Shown here: positions 7,178 to 15,760 of the stretch, in pieces | How positions within the stretch are numbered: position 1 is the first letter of the stretch | How the letters are laid out: each line of letters starts with the position of its first letter | Source: Gemmatimonadota bacterium | Lineage (GTDB): Bacteria; Gemmatimonadota; Gemmatimonadetes; Longimicrobiales; Gaopeijiaceae | Assembly (NCBI GenBank): GCA_022826005.1 | Contig: JAJDVT010000060.1 | Span: forward strand, 1 to 54,691 | Length of the DNA: 54,691 bases | Reading direction: 5' to 3' | Made by a program: the position numbers and the translations under genes | Notes under the pieces: generated by a model | The model's input: the letters and a program-made list of their open reading frames with translations, nothing else | Databases searched by the model: none | Told to the model about the DNA's origin: nothing

Positions 7178-8563
7178 CTACGCCTCGGCCACCGCCTCGG
7201 CCATGTTGTTCAGCGCCAACTCCACGATCTTCCGCGAAGAGGCCAGGTTTAAGCGCATATGTCCGGCCCCTCCTGTACCGTAACCGGGGCCTGGGTTCAG
7301 GAAAACGCCCGCGCGCTCCGCAAACCACCGCTGCACGACCTTCTCGGGGGTCACGGTGGCGCTGCCCTCGGCGCTCTCGCGAGCGGCGGTTTCGGCGGCC
7401 CCGATCCGCTCGGCGATCTCCGCCACGTCCAGCCAGGCCAGGTAGGTGCCCTGCGCCTTCGTGTATCGTACGCCCGGGATGTTGTCGCGGATGTACGACT
7501 CGGCGAAATCGTGGTTCGCGTCGATGTACACGAGCAGGTCGTCGAGCCAGGGCTCGCCCTCGTTGAGCGCGGCGCGCATCGCCACCATGCCGAGCGTGCT
7601 GAGATCGGCGCGGGTGTTGGCCTTGACGCGCTCGAGCAGGTCCCGGTTGGTGCTGTAGTACCACGCCACCTTCATCGCCGCGAGGCTGAACGACTTGCTG
7701 CCGGACTTGAAGGTGAGGCTGTTCGCGACGATCTCGGGGTCGAGGGTGGCGAAGGGCGTGTACATGTTGCCCCGGGTCACGAAGTCGCAGTGGATCTCGT
7801 CGGCGAGCACGACGCAGCGGTGTTTCAGGCAGATCTCGCCCATGCGGGTCAGGTCCTCGGGCGTCCAGCAGTTGCCGGTCGGGTTCTGCGGGTTGCAGAG
7901 GATGAAGGTGTTGCAGCGGCGGGCGCGCCGCTCGAAGTCGTCGAAGTCCATCGAATAGCGGCCGTCCGCGTCGACGATCATCGGGTTGTCGTCGGTGACC
8001 GTGCGGGCGAACCTGAGGTCGCTGTAGAAGCCGTTGTAGGTGGGGGTCGTCATCAGGACGCGCGTGCCGGGCGGCGAAAAGGTGTGCAGCGCCGCGATGA
8101 TCCCGGGGTGCACGCCGGTGGTGAAGACTAGGGTCGACGGGTCGATCTCGATGCCGTAGCGGCGGTGGTTCCAGGCCGCGACCGCCTCCGCGTAGGAGCG
8201 GGGCCGGTGCATGTACCCCCAGTTCTCGTGGGCGCACCGCTCGGCCAGCGCGCGGGTGACGCAGGGCGGCGCGCGGAAGTCCATGTCCGCGACGCCCATC
8301 CCCGCGACGATCCCGTCGCCGTACTGCGCGACCGCGCGGTCCCAGCGCACGCTGTCCGTGCCGAGGCGGTCGATGACCTCGTCGAAGTCGTAGTCGTCGG
8401 GGGTGGGGGGATGGGGGCGGACGCGGGGTTGGGCGGCCACGCGCCGGGCGCCGAGCAGGCCGGAGCCGGCGGCCAGGCTGGACATGCCCGCGCTGCCGAG
8501 CAGGACGCTGGAGCCCGCGCCCCTGAGGAAGGTTCTGCGGTCCAGGCCGTGGGTTCGCGGCAT
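7178..8563 (-). CDS. Tat-exported PLP-dependent aminotransferase / C-S lyase (MalY/PatB type)
   Basis: 461 residues. A twin-arginine signal (DRRTFLRGAGSS, residues 8-19) precedes a fold-type I PLP enzyme. Landmarks: Asn224 in CNPQNPTG, Asp255 in LADEIHCDF, the PLP lysine Lys290 in KSGSKSFSLAAMK, and a substrate-carboxylate arginine in MRLNLA near the end. The wording ADEIHCDF and SKSFSLA is typical of the PatB/MalY branch (cystathionine beta-lyase or related), so C-S lyase activity is as likely as transamination. An exported, PLP-loaded enzyme is consistent with Tat export after folding. Start ATG 8563 has AGGAGG 7 bp upstream. A duplicated palindrome at 8720-8759 lies ~160 bp upstream and could be its operator. 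Confidence 0.88.
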   Translation of the reverse strand: MPRTHGLDRRTFLRGAGSSVLLGSAGMSSLAAGSGLLGARRVAAQPRVRPHPPTPDDYDFDEVIDRLGTDSVRWDRAVAQYGDGIVAGMGVADMDFRAPPCVTRALAERCAHENWGYMHRPRSYAEAVAAWNHRRYGIEIDPSTLVFTTGVHPGIIAALHTFSPPGTRVLMTTPTYNGFYSDLRFARTVTDDNPMIVDADGRYSMDFDDFERRARRCNTFILCNPQNPTGNCWTPEDLTRMGEICLKHRCVVLADEIHCDFVTRGNMYTPFATLDPEIVANSLTFKSGSKSFSLAAMKVAWYYSTNRDLLERVKANTRADLSTLGMVAMRAALNEGEPWLDDLLVYIDANHDFAESYIRDNIPGVRYTKAQGTYLAWLDVAEIAERIGAAETAARESAEGSATVTPEKVVQRWFAERAGVFLNPGPGYGTGGAGHMRLNLASSRKIVELALNNMAEAVAEA

Positions 8564-8719
8564 TTTCTGGCCTCCTGTCGGTCCTGTTGCTCCCGGTTCA
8601 GAATGCGGGTCGGGGCGCGGGGGCGCAAGCGGGGGGAAGCGCGGCGGGGGCGGGCGCAAGCGCGGCGCAAGTGCGGCGGCAACGCCGGCCGTTAAGCGGT
8701 TCGCCGGGCGTCCTGAGGG

Positions 8720-8759
8720 TTTTACCGATCGGGAAAAATCTTACCGATCGGGAAAAAAA
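8720..8759. promoter_or_regulatory. Duplicated palindromic operator-like repeat
   Basis: TTACCGATCGGGAAAAA occurs twice in tandem (8722-8738 and 8741-8757, period 19 bp). Each copy is centred on the perfect palindrome CCGATCGG, and the first extends to TTTT-A-CCGATCGG-G-AAAA, symmetrical except for one pair. Two adjacent palindromes about two helix turns apart suggest a cooperative repressor site. The nearest gene start is the PLP enzyme at 8563 on the minus strand. Confidence 0.45.
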
Positions 8760-8807
8760 CCGGACGGTGTGTGCAGACACGCGCCGGGACCGGGGGGCCC
8801 GACTCCC

Positions 8808-9008
8808 ACCGCAGTCCTTGACAGTGCGCGAGAGACGGGCGAGCGCATCGTCATTCTCAAGCGGGGACGACCGGTCGCCGAGCCTTTGGCCACCCAGCCA
8901 GGCCGAATCCCGGTATCCGCAGTCGGAGCTGGAAGGTACGGTCGCGCGACGCGGCTAACCCACGACCGCCACATCCTGGACTCCCGACTTGTCGCGACGC
9001 CAGGCTGA
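8808..9008 (+). pseudogene. Degraded Phd/VapB antitoxin-PIN toxin relic
   Basis: One frame reads LDSARETGERIVILKRGRPV, very like the middle of a Phd/YefM-type antitoxin, and after ~25 residues ends LTHDRHILDSRLVATPG, very like the last residues of a PIN-domain toxin (DRxIL...VAT). The antitoxin N-terminus and nearly all of the toxin are missing, as if one internal deletion joined the two genes. There is no start codon or ribosome-binding site of its own. It occupies most of the 503-bp gap at 8564-9066; the remainder holds only the palindromic repeats. Confidence 0.45.
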
Positions 9009-9066
9009 AGCGGTCGGCCACCGCACCCCACCGGTGGCTAGACGCTCACCGAAACTGCGGACCGTA

Positions 9067-12030
9067 CTACCGGCCCGACGACCCTCCCTCCTCCTCCGAA
9101 ACCATCTCCTCCGGATCCGCCGACAGCGCGTCGAAGTGCATGAAGGTGTTGAAGAGCAGCGCGTACGAGCCGTGGGTGTGCGAGCGCCAGAACGGGTTGA
9201 AGGAGAACAGCACGATGTGTCCGTCGCCCAGGGTGACGTCGACCACCGCGGGAGCGTTCGTCAGCGCCTGGCCGTTCCGCAGCCCGCCGCTGATCAGCAG
9301 TTCGTTCACATCCGACGCGAAGCGCATCACCACCCGGACACGGTTCGCGTTCCCTCCGCCGCCACCGGGACCGCGCTGCTGGCCTGCGTTCTCCTCCTGC
9401 TCCGCGCGCTGCGCCTCGCGGAAAGCCTCGACGCCCGCCTGCCCCATGTCGCGCGCCCGGCCCTGCACGTAGTCCTGCTCGTCGGCGCCACCGCGGCCCG
9501 TGCGCCGGGCGGTGGTGTCGCCCGGGCCGCGCCCGCCCCCGCCTCCGCCTCCGCCGAAGAACCCTCCGAAGCCCCCGAATCCCCCACCGCCACCCGCCGC
9601 GAACACGGGGGCCGAGTTGAAGGACACGCCGAGCTCGTCGTAGCCGTAGCCGATCGGGCTCGCCTCGTCGGCGACTCGGGTCGAGAAGACGCCGCCCCGC
9701 GCCCACAGGTCCGGCGTCTGCCGGATCGAGACGCCGTCGGCCAGGCCGAAGTGGACCGGCAGCTGCGACGCGCTCGCCATCGTCACGAAGACGCCGCCCG
9801 CCTCGACGAAGTGTTTCAGGTTCAGGACGCCTTCGAGGCCCAGCCCGCCGCGCATGTCGTCGGTGGACGCCTGCCGGCCGATGTTGGGAGTGAGTTCGGT
9901 GGCCTTCCACGGGACGGGCTCGCTGCCCTGCATCCCCCGCACCACGCTGAGCGGGTTCCCCCGGGTCTGGCCCATCACGATCACGTCGTATGAGTCGCGG
10001 AGCTGCCCGTTGTCGCGCACATCGTGCACTGAGATGTAGTCGTACGGAATCCCGTACTCGTCCAGCCCGACCCGCAGCCAGCCTTCGTCCTGGGTGCTTG
10101 TCCAGGTGTGCATGACCGCGATCCGGGGCACGCGCGTCTCGTGCATCGCCACCTCGGGCTCGTCGCGGGTGCGGACAGCCGTGAAGCCGTACTCGGTGCC
10201 GGCCGCGTCCAGCCGCACCGCCAGGTCGATCTCCGGGTTGTCCTCCTCGCGGACCACGAAGGTCCCCGGGTTGAACTCGCGGTCCCCGTCCGTGAACGAC
10301 TCCTGGGCCGCGTGGATGACCAGGTCGTCATTCGCGAAGCGGAACTGGGCGAGCGTATTGTCGGCATTGTAGTTCACCAGGTAGACGCCGCCGCGGCGCC
10401 CTTCGACCCCGCCCGGCACCATCACCGATTCGACCATGGTCATCCCGGCGTCGAGGATCGCCGGGTCCTCGATGCGCACGGTCTTCGCGTTGAAGAGCGG
10501 CCCGACCGTCCAGCCCACGTCGTCGTAGGGCCGGGGATCGTCGGGGTTGTAGTACTGCTTGTCGAGGAGCATGTCGGCGCCGCGCGAGAACGGCTGGTCC
10601 ATCCGCACGACGTAGCTGCCCTCGGCGAAGGTCTCGCCCGCGACCTCGAAGTCCTCGTCCAGCCGGTGCACCTCGAAGGCGTGGTCCTCCATCAGCTGCA
10701 GCAGCCGGCCCTGTTGGCCGGGACGCGGGTCGTCGGCGGGCAGCACGTAGGCGGCCGGGCCTTCATTGTGCGCCTTCGCTACCGAACGCGCGGATTTCTG
10801 GTAGAAGTTGTGCAGGAATTCCTCCCGGTTGGTCGCGACCTCGTGCATGGCGATCAGCACGGCGCTCTGCTGCAGGTTGACGTTGTTCCGGATTCCCCAC
10901 ACGACCTGCTGCACCGGGGTGCTGGGCCGGTGCCACTGGCGCTGCACATTGGAACGGATGACGCGCGTGGATGCGTTGCCGGCGCCCTGCGTCTCGTAGA
11001 AGCGGCCGATGGAGTTGCGCATGTGCGCCACCCACATCATGTAGTTGGCGCCCCAGCCGTCGTAGAAGTCGAAGGTGTACACGCCGGGAACGCCGTAGGC
11101 CGTCATGTCCTTCACTTCCTTGTACGCGAGGCGGTTCCACTCGTTGATCACGATGGGGTCGAGCCAGGCGTTGTAGGGGCCGCGGCCGGTCGAGGTGTAG
11201 AGGTGCGACGCCGACTCGTGGTGGTCGTGGAAGACGGTCGGGCGGTACTCGAGGTAGGTGTTCGTCACCGCGCGGGAGAGCGCCAGCGACAGGCCGATGT
11301 TGTCGCGGTTGTTGTCGTGCGCGACGTACTGGCCCCAGTAGAGCGGGCGGGTGGGCGTGGTGGCGTCCGGGTCCCTGTGCCGCGCCATGTGCAGGTCGAC
11401 CACCTTGGCGCGCCCGTCCGGCTCGACGACCGGCGTCATCATGTAGATGAGGTTGTCGCGGATCTCGCGGATAAACTCGCTCTCGCCCACGGCGAGCCTG
11501 TAGGCCAGCTCCATGAACATCTCGGGCGACCCCGTCTCGGGCGAATGGATGGCACCCGCGGACCAGTAGACCGGCTTCGCGGTGCCGATGATCTCCTGTG
11601 CCTGTTCGGGCGTCGTGATGCGCGGATCGGCCAGGCGTTGCAGCGCGGCCTTGTTCTCCTCCAGCGCGGCGATCGACTCCTCCGAGCTCACCACGACCAG
11701 GATCATCTCGCGGCCCTCCTCGGAGGTGCCGATCGTGAAGACCTCGACCCGGGGCGAGGCCGCGGCCAGCGCCCGCATGTACGAGTGCACCTCGTCCGGG
11801 TAGCTCAGGATGTCGGGCGCGCCGGAGATGTGGCCCAGGTGGTCGAGCGGAGTCGGCACCATCTCGCTGAAGGGGAGGTGGTCGACGAGCGGCGTCGAGA
11901 AGAAGTCCTCGGTGGTGTACTCGCGGATGAGCGCGGTGTACTCCTCGTCGAGGCGCTGCTGCGCCGCGAGGGGCACGGCCAGAAAGAGGGCCGCGATGGC
12001 AATGATGGGCGAGTGACGGAGCGTGCTCAT
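9067..12030 (-). CDS. Secreted M14-family zinc carboxypeptidase-like protein
   Basis: 987 residues with a signal peptide (residues 1-23, cleavage near LAAQ). The M14 catalytic domain covers about 60-370: zinc ligands His162 and Glu165 in IHSPE, third ligand in the VFHDHHES cluster (268-271), and a substrate-binding NNRDN at 240-244. A long C-terminal region (about 430-987) has beta-rich and glutamine-amidotransferase-like stretches (DVIVMGQTRGNP, HFVEAGGVFVTM) as in large M14 proteins of Bacteroidota and Gemmatimonadota. A Gly/Phe-rich insert (GGFGGFGG) is encoded at about 9520-9600. Start ATG 12030 has GAGG 9 bp upstream and begins the signal peptide; an ATG further up adds non-signal sequence. 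Divergent from the lipase-like gene. Confidence 0.9.
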   Translation of the reverse strand: MSTLRHSPIIAIAALFLAVPLAAQQRLDEEYTALIREYTTEDFFSTPLVDHLPFSEMVPTPLDHLGHISGAPDILSYPDEVHSYMRALAAASPRVEVFTIGTSEEGREMILVVVSSEESIAALEENKAALQRLADPRITTPEQAQEIIGTAKPVYWSAGAIHSPETGSPEMFMELAYRLAVGESEFIREIRDNLIYMMTPVVEPDGRAKVVDLHMARHRDPDATTPTRPLYWGQYVAHDNNRDNIGLSLALSRAVTNTYLEYRPTVFHDHHESASHLYTSTGRGPYNAWLDPIVINEWNRLAYKEVKDMTAYGVPGVYTFDFYDGWGANYMMWVAHMRNSIGRFYETQGAGNASTRVIRSNVQRQWHRPSTPVQQVVWGIRNNVNLQQSAVLIAMHEVATNREEFLHNFYQKSARSVAKAHNEGPAAYVLPADDPRPGQQGRLLQLMEDHAFEVHRLDEDFEVAGETFAEGSYVVRMDQPFSRGADMLLDKQYYNPDDPRPYDDVGWTVGPLFNAKTVRIEDPAILDAGMTMVESVMVPGGVEGRRGGVYLVNYNADNTLAQFRFANDDLVIHAAQESFTDGDREFNPGTFVVREEDNPEIDLAVRLDAAGTEYGFTAVRTRDEPEVAMHETRVPRIAVMHTWTSTQDEGWLRVGLDEYGIPYDYISVHDVRDNGQLRDSYDVIVMGQTRGNPLSVVRGMQGSEPVPWKATELTPNIGRQASTDDMRGGLGLEGVLNLKHFVEAGGVFVTMASASQLPVHFGLADGVSIRQTPDLWARGGVFSTRVADEASPIGYGYDELGVSFNSAPVFAAGGGGGFGGFGGFFGGGGGGGGRGPGDTTARRTGRGGADEQDYVQGRARDMGQAGVEAFREAQRAEQEENAGQQRGPGGGGGNANRVRVVMRFASDVNELLISGGLRNGQALTNAPAVVDVTLGDGHIVLFSFNPFWRSHTHGSYALLFNTFMHFDALSADPEEMVSEEEGGSSGR

Positions 12031-12165
12031 TTTCGTGTCCTCGTTTACAGGGGCCGCGAATTCCGCCGCGGCTGTGCCGGCTTCATCGGTGGAAGCGGTG
12101 TGACCATCCCCCATTCTTCCCCGCGCGGCACGGATCGGCAAGATGCATTATGGTGTAGAGGAACC

Positions 12166-12885
12166 ATGAGGAAGATGCGACTGCCTTCGCTGCTGCTCTC
12201 GCTCGCCCTCCTGGGCTGTGAGACGACTCCCCTCCCGGGCGAGGGGGAGGCCGTCGTAGTGGCTCACGGGCTGAATCGGACGCGAGCCTCCATGGCCATC
12301 CTCGCCCAGCGTCTCGAATGGGCCGGCTACCGGGTCGAGAGCGTCGGCTACGATTCCCGGAGCGCTTCCTTCACCAAGCAGATCGAGACGCTCGCCGCCG
12401 CCGTCGACCGGTGCTGTGCCGACGAACCCGTCATCCACTTCGTGGGTCATTCACTCGGGGCAATCGTCATCCGTGGATACCTCGCCGAAACCCGCCCGCA
12501 GGGCCTTGGACGAGTGGTGTTGCTGGCCCCGCCCAACCAGGGCAGCCTCTTTGTCGAGTGGCTGGGAGAAATGCCCGGCGGGCCGGAGGCGCTCGGCACG
12601 GTCGGCGCCACCCTCGGGACCGACAGCACCGACCTCCCGGCAACACTGCCCCCGCCCGACTACGAGATGGGGATCATCGCGGGCAGCCGCAGCGTCCAGC
12701 CGATCGGCCCCCTGGCGATCCCCGGTCCCGACGACGGGATCGTCAGCGTGGAGCAGGCGCGGGTCGAGGGGGTGCCGATGCTCGTCCTTCCCCGCTCGCA
12801 CTACCTGATCATGAACAGCCGGCACACGGCCGAAGCGGTGATCCGCTTTCTGCGGACGGGGAGTTTCGGCGGGGCGACGGGCTGA
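12166..12885 (+). CDS. Lipoprotein alpha/beta-hydrolase (lipase/esterase-like)
   Basis: 239 residues. The signal ends in the lipobox LALLGC with Cys18 as the lipidated residue. The alpha/beta-hydrolase core shows an oxyanion loop (VVAHGLNRTR, 31-40), nucleophile elbow GHSLG with Ser96, an acid at Asp189/190 (PGPDDGIV) and a catalytic His212 (RSHYLIM). The small size and the APPNQGS motif are typical of cell-envelope lipases of the PGAP1-like group. It probably hydrolyses an ester in the periplasm or outer membrane. Divergently transcribed from the M14 gene, with 135 bp between starts. Confidence 0.85.
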   Translation: MRKMRLPSLLLSLALLGCETTPLPGEGEAVVVAHGLNRTRASMAILAQRLEWAGYRVESVGYDSRSASFTKQIETLAAAVDRCCADEPVIHFVGHSLGAIVIRGYLAETRPQGLGRVVLLAPPNQGSLFVEWLGEMPGGPEALGTVGATLGTDSTDLPATLPPPDYEMGIIAGSRSVQPIGPLAIPGPDDGIVSVEQARVEGVPMLVLPRSHYLIMNSRHTAEAVIRFLRTGSFGGATG

Positions 12886-12948
12886 CCGGCGGACGGCGAG
12901 CGCCAGGCGTGGGGCGGCCCGACGGCGCCTCCGGGGCACCCCGCACGC

Positions 12949-14214
12949 TCAACCCTCCCGTTCCAGCCGCCAGACGTCCACGTGGTCCAGGTCGAGGCTG
13001 TCCTGGCGGATCGTCAGCAGGTGGTCGGAGGCGTCGAAGGCCGGAGCGACACCACCCTTGAGGGGATGCTGGGGAACGCTGGCGAGGAGCTGGCCGTCGG
13101 TGTCGAAGACCTCCCAGAGTCTGCCGGCCGCGCGCATCACCGTGACCCAGAGCTTTCCGTCGGGTGCGATGTGGATTGACCCGAGGATTGGTTTTGTGGC
13201 GGGCCGGGAGGGGCCGGAAGGGTCGCATTGCGCGCTCCTGTTCTCAGCGCGCCACTCGTTGAAATCCCTGTTGCCCTCCTCCCACTCGTCCTCCCCGACC
13301 GGCTCCGCCGGCAGGGGACGCCGGATCACGCGCACTGTGTCGGCGCCGCCGTTCCGGGTAACCGCGATGCTGTAGTCGCCCTGGTATGCGGAGTAGATGA
13401 CGCCGCCCGGCCCCGGGTGCTGCGTGAACCCCGAAGCGAAGGGGATCGTGAAGCCGCGGAGGTAGCCCTCCCCATACTGGCAGAGCATAAAGGATGCGGG
13501 AGCGTCGGACGGGCCTTCCAGCTGCACCAGCGTGTCGCCCGTTGCGCCGCGGCTGTTCAGGCCCACGTACAGGTTCTGGAGCACCGGGCCGAAACGATCT
13601 TCGACCGCGGCACCCGTCGCATACCGGTACAACTCGTCCGGGCCGACGGAGTACAGCCGGATGGCGCCGCCTCCGCCTGTCATGCTCCCGCGCGTCCGGT
13701 GCTGTCCAAGCCACTCGCCCTCCGCCGACCACTCGCCGACGCGGCCCACCATGATGTCATAGGTCAGGAGCCGGTCGCCCGCCCACGCCAGCGAAGAGAG
13801 GGCCTCGAACTCCCCCGGCCCTTCGCCCCGCCGGCCGAAGGTGCGGCGGTGCGCACCGTCGAGCCCGAAGACCCTCACCTCGAAGTTGCGGGCGTCGGCC
13901 ACGTAGACTTCCCGGTTCGGCCCGATCGCCACGCTGTTCACGCCACCGAATTCGTCCGGCGCGCCGGTGTCGGTCAGGGTCTTCGGCCCGATCGAGACCA
14001 CCGGGACGAGGCGCGCCGGAGGCGGGGTGCCGGTGTTGGTGACGTAAACGACGCCGCCAATGGTGTCGAAGGTGGTGGCGAAGCCGCTGGGGGGCGCCGC
14101 GGCGTCCTCGGTGCAGGCGGTGGCGAGGGCGAGGGTGGCGCCGAGAGTGAGAGCGGCGGTGATGGTGAGCGAGGCGGTGCGGGCAGGCGACAAGGGGTTG
14201 GGTATGCGGCGCAT
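12949..14214 (-). CDS. Six-bladed beta-propeller lipoprotein
   Basis: 421 residues. Signal peptide with lipobox ALATAC (Cys34). The body has NHL/6-bladed-propeller strand patterns: GGVNSVAIGPNREVYVADAR, the near-invariant GRRGEGPGEFEALSSLAW, then later repeats such as GSIHIAPDGKLWVTVMR. This group is common as single lipoproteins in Gemmatimonadota-type genomes, usually of unknown ligand. Start ATG 14214 has GGGAG 6 bp upstream. A perfect 18-bp palindrome lies 117 bp upstream (14331-14348). Convergent with the lipase-like gene, with about 60 bp between the stops. Confidence 0.82.
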   Translation of the reverse strand: MRRIPNPLSPARTASLTITAALTLGATLALATACTEDAAAPPSGFATTFDTIGGVVYVTNTGTPPPARLVPVVSIGPKTLTDTGAPDEFGGVNSVAIGPNREVYVADARNFEVRVFGLDGAHRRTFGRRGEGPGEFEALSSLAWAGDRLLTYDIMVGRVGEWSAEGEWLGQHRTRGSMTGGGGAIRLYSVGPDELYRYATGAAVEDRFGPVLQNLYVGLNSRGATGDTLVQLEGPSDAPASFMLCQYGEGYLRGFTIPFASGFTQHPGPGGVIYSAYQGDYSIAVTRNGGADTVRVIRRPLPAEPVGEDEWEEGNRDFNEWRAENRSAQCDPSGPSRPATKPILGSIHIAPDGKLWVTVMRAAGRLWEVFDTDGQLLASVPQHPLKGGVAPAFDASDHLLTIRQDSLDLDHVDVWRLEREG

Positions 14215-14330
14215 TGGGACTCCCGGGTATGCTGGTCGGGTCGATTCTCGCGCGGTTGGGCCGACCGGGTTGCCGCGAACCGCGTCCTGGTCGGGAGACA
14301 CCGCCCGCTTGCCGGGGGTTGCTTCGCGCC

Positions 14331-14348
14331 ACGTTTCAGCTGAAACGT
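14331..14348. promoter_or_regulatory. Perfect 18-bp palindrome
   Basis: ACGTTTCAGCTGAAACGT is a perfect inverted repeat without spacer. It lies between the epimerase gene end (14483) and the propeller lipoprotein start (14214), where a promoter of the lipoprotein would be expected. It has no T-tract, so an operator is likelier than a terminator. Confidence 0.45.
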
Positions 14349-14482
14349 CCTGGCGAGGGCGTTTTCACCAACCAGTCCGGCCCCCAGCGCCTGACGGCGA
14401 GGCCGGCCGGCACCTCGACCGCGAAGGCGGTCCCGGCCGGGGCCCCGCCTTCAAGCCAGCCCGGACGGCACCCGAACCATCC

Positions 14483-15622
14483 TCAACCCGCCGCCTTCCA
14501 CTCGGCGAGAACCCGCTCCTCGACCTCCCGGGTGACCAGGCGCAACTGGTAGTTGCTCAGGGTCTGGCGGTTGCGGTGCCAATCCAGCGTCTGGCCCGCG
14601 GTCACCGCCAGCGGGCGGAAGCGGAGGCCGGCAGCGATGGCCCGGCTGCTGTCCATGCGTCCGTAGTTGAGGTAGAGGCCCCGCGGAGGCTGCCAGAACG
14701 GGAGCGGATTCTGCGGATGCAGCCCGCGTTCCGCCAGGAAATCCCAGTCCACCCAAGTGAACGAAACCGGCGCTGCGGTAATGGCGCGGATACCGTAGAC
14801 GAGCTCTGCCGAAGTGAGCGGCGCCGCAGGGCCGTTGGTGTTGAAGATGCCCCGGGTCTCGTGCTCCAGCAGGTTGATGTAGAACTCGGCCAGGTCCCGT
14901 ACGTCGACGAACTGAACCGGATCGGTCGGGTCGCCCCAGACCATCACCTCGCCGCCGCCGTCGATCCGGTCCACCCAGTAGGTGAAGCGGTCGGAAAGGT
15001 CGCCGGGACCCACAACGACCGGTGGCCGCGTGATCAGAGTCCGCTCCCCGAAAGCTTCCTGCACGACCCGTTCCGCCAGCACCTTGTTCGGACCGTAGCC
15101 GACCCAGTCGCGCTCGGGAATCTCACGGGGGCCGAGCGGCGCGTCTTCGTTCATGACCGCAGCCGTGAAATCGTGATAGACCGCGCGCGTGGAGGTGAAG
15201 AGGTACTGGCCGGTCGCGTCCTTCAGCAGGTCCACCGAAAGACGGAGCTGGTTGGCGTTGTACCCGGAGTTGTCGACGACGGCATCCCAGCGGCGGCCTT
15301 CGAGCGCGCCGAGGTCGCTGTTCCGGTCCCCGACAAGCCTTTCCACTTCGGGGAAGAGGTGGACGTTGGTCTGGCCGCGGTTGAAGATGGTGACCTCGTG
15401 CCCCCGGGACATCGCGCGCCGCACGACGTACGGGCCGATGAATCCGGTGCCGCCCAGAATCAGGATTCGCATCGGCTGGCGACCGCCTTTGCGGGCATTC
15501 GCCATTCCCGCGCCACGCGTCGCACTCGCCGGGCCGACCGCCCCCGGCCGGCCCGCCACTCCCAAGGCCGCTGCTCCCGCCAAGGCCCCCGCTCGCTCAA
15601 TGAAGTCTCGCCGTGTAGCCAT
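14483..15622 (-). CDS. NAD(P)-dependent epimerase/dehydratase with Tat-like leader
   Basis: 379 residues. A twin-arginine-type leader (TRRDFIERAGALAG, residues 3-16) precedes an extended short-chain dehydrogenase. The nucleotide-binding loop is GGTGFIG (57-63), the catalytic pair is Tyr176-Lys180 (YGPNK), and a Ser/Thr stretch FTSTRAVY lies at 142-149. The closest wording is to the NAD-dependent epimerase/reductase group that acts on nucleotide sugars or small carbonyl compounds; the substrate is unknown. Start ATG 15622 has AAGGAGGG 7 bp upstream. Divergent from the VPS10/BNR gene, with 138 bp between the starts. Confidence 0.85.
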   Translation of the reverse strand: MATRRDFIERAGALAGAAALGVAGRPGAVGPASATRGAGMANARKGGRQPMRILILGGTGFIGPYVVRRAMSRGHEVTIFNRGQTNVHLFPEVERLVGDRNSDLGALEGRRWDAVVDNSGYNANQLRLSVDLLKDATGQYLFTSTRAVYHDFTAAVMNEDAPLGPREIPERDWVGYGPNKVLAERVVQEAFGERTLITRPPVVVGPGDLSDRFTYWVDRIDGGGEVMVWGDPTDPVQFVDVRDLAEFYINLLEHETRGIFNTNGPAAPLTSAELVYGIRAITAAPVSFTWVDWDFLAERGLHPQNPLPFWQPPRGLYLNYGRMDSSRAIAAGLRFRPLAVTAGQTLDWHRNRQTLSNYQLRLVTREVEERVLAEWKAAG

Positions 15623-15760
15623 TGTTCGTCCCTCCTTGCGGTTGGTATGTGCAACAGACCGTCATTCGCCTATTGTATCCCGGCGCGGCGCGGATGGATC
15701 CACCTTCAGAATGCCCGCTGCCCGCCGCCTGAGCAAGCCGACCCCTGCCTGGAGAAGACC

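Noticed and set aside
10108..12165. Long upstream extension of the lipase-like gene in the same frame
   Set aside because: This part is antisense to the M14 gene; the ATG at 12166 opens a proper lipoprotein signal peptide.
14060..15760. Long upstream extension of the VPS10/BNR gene
   Set aside because: Runs antisense through the epimerase gene; GTG 15761 has a ribosome-binding site and starts a signal peptide.
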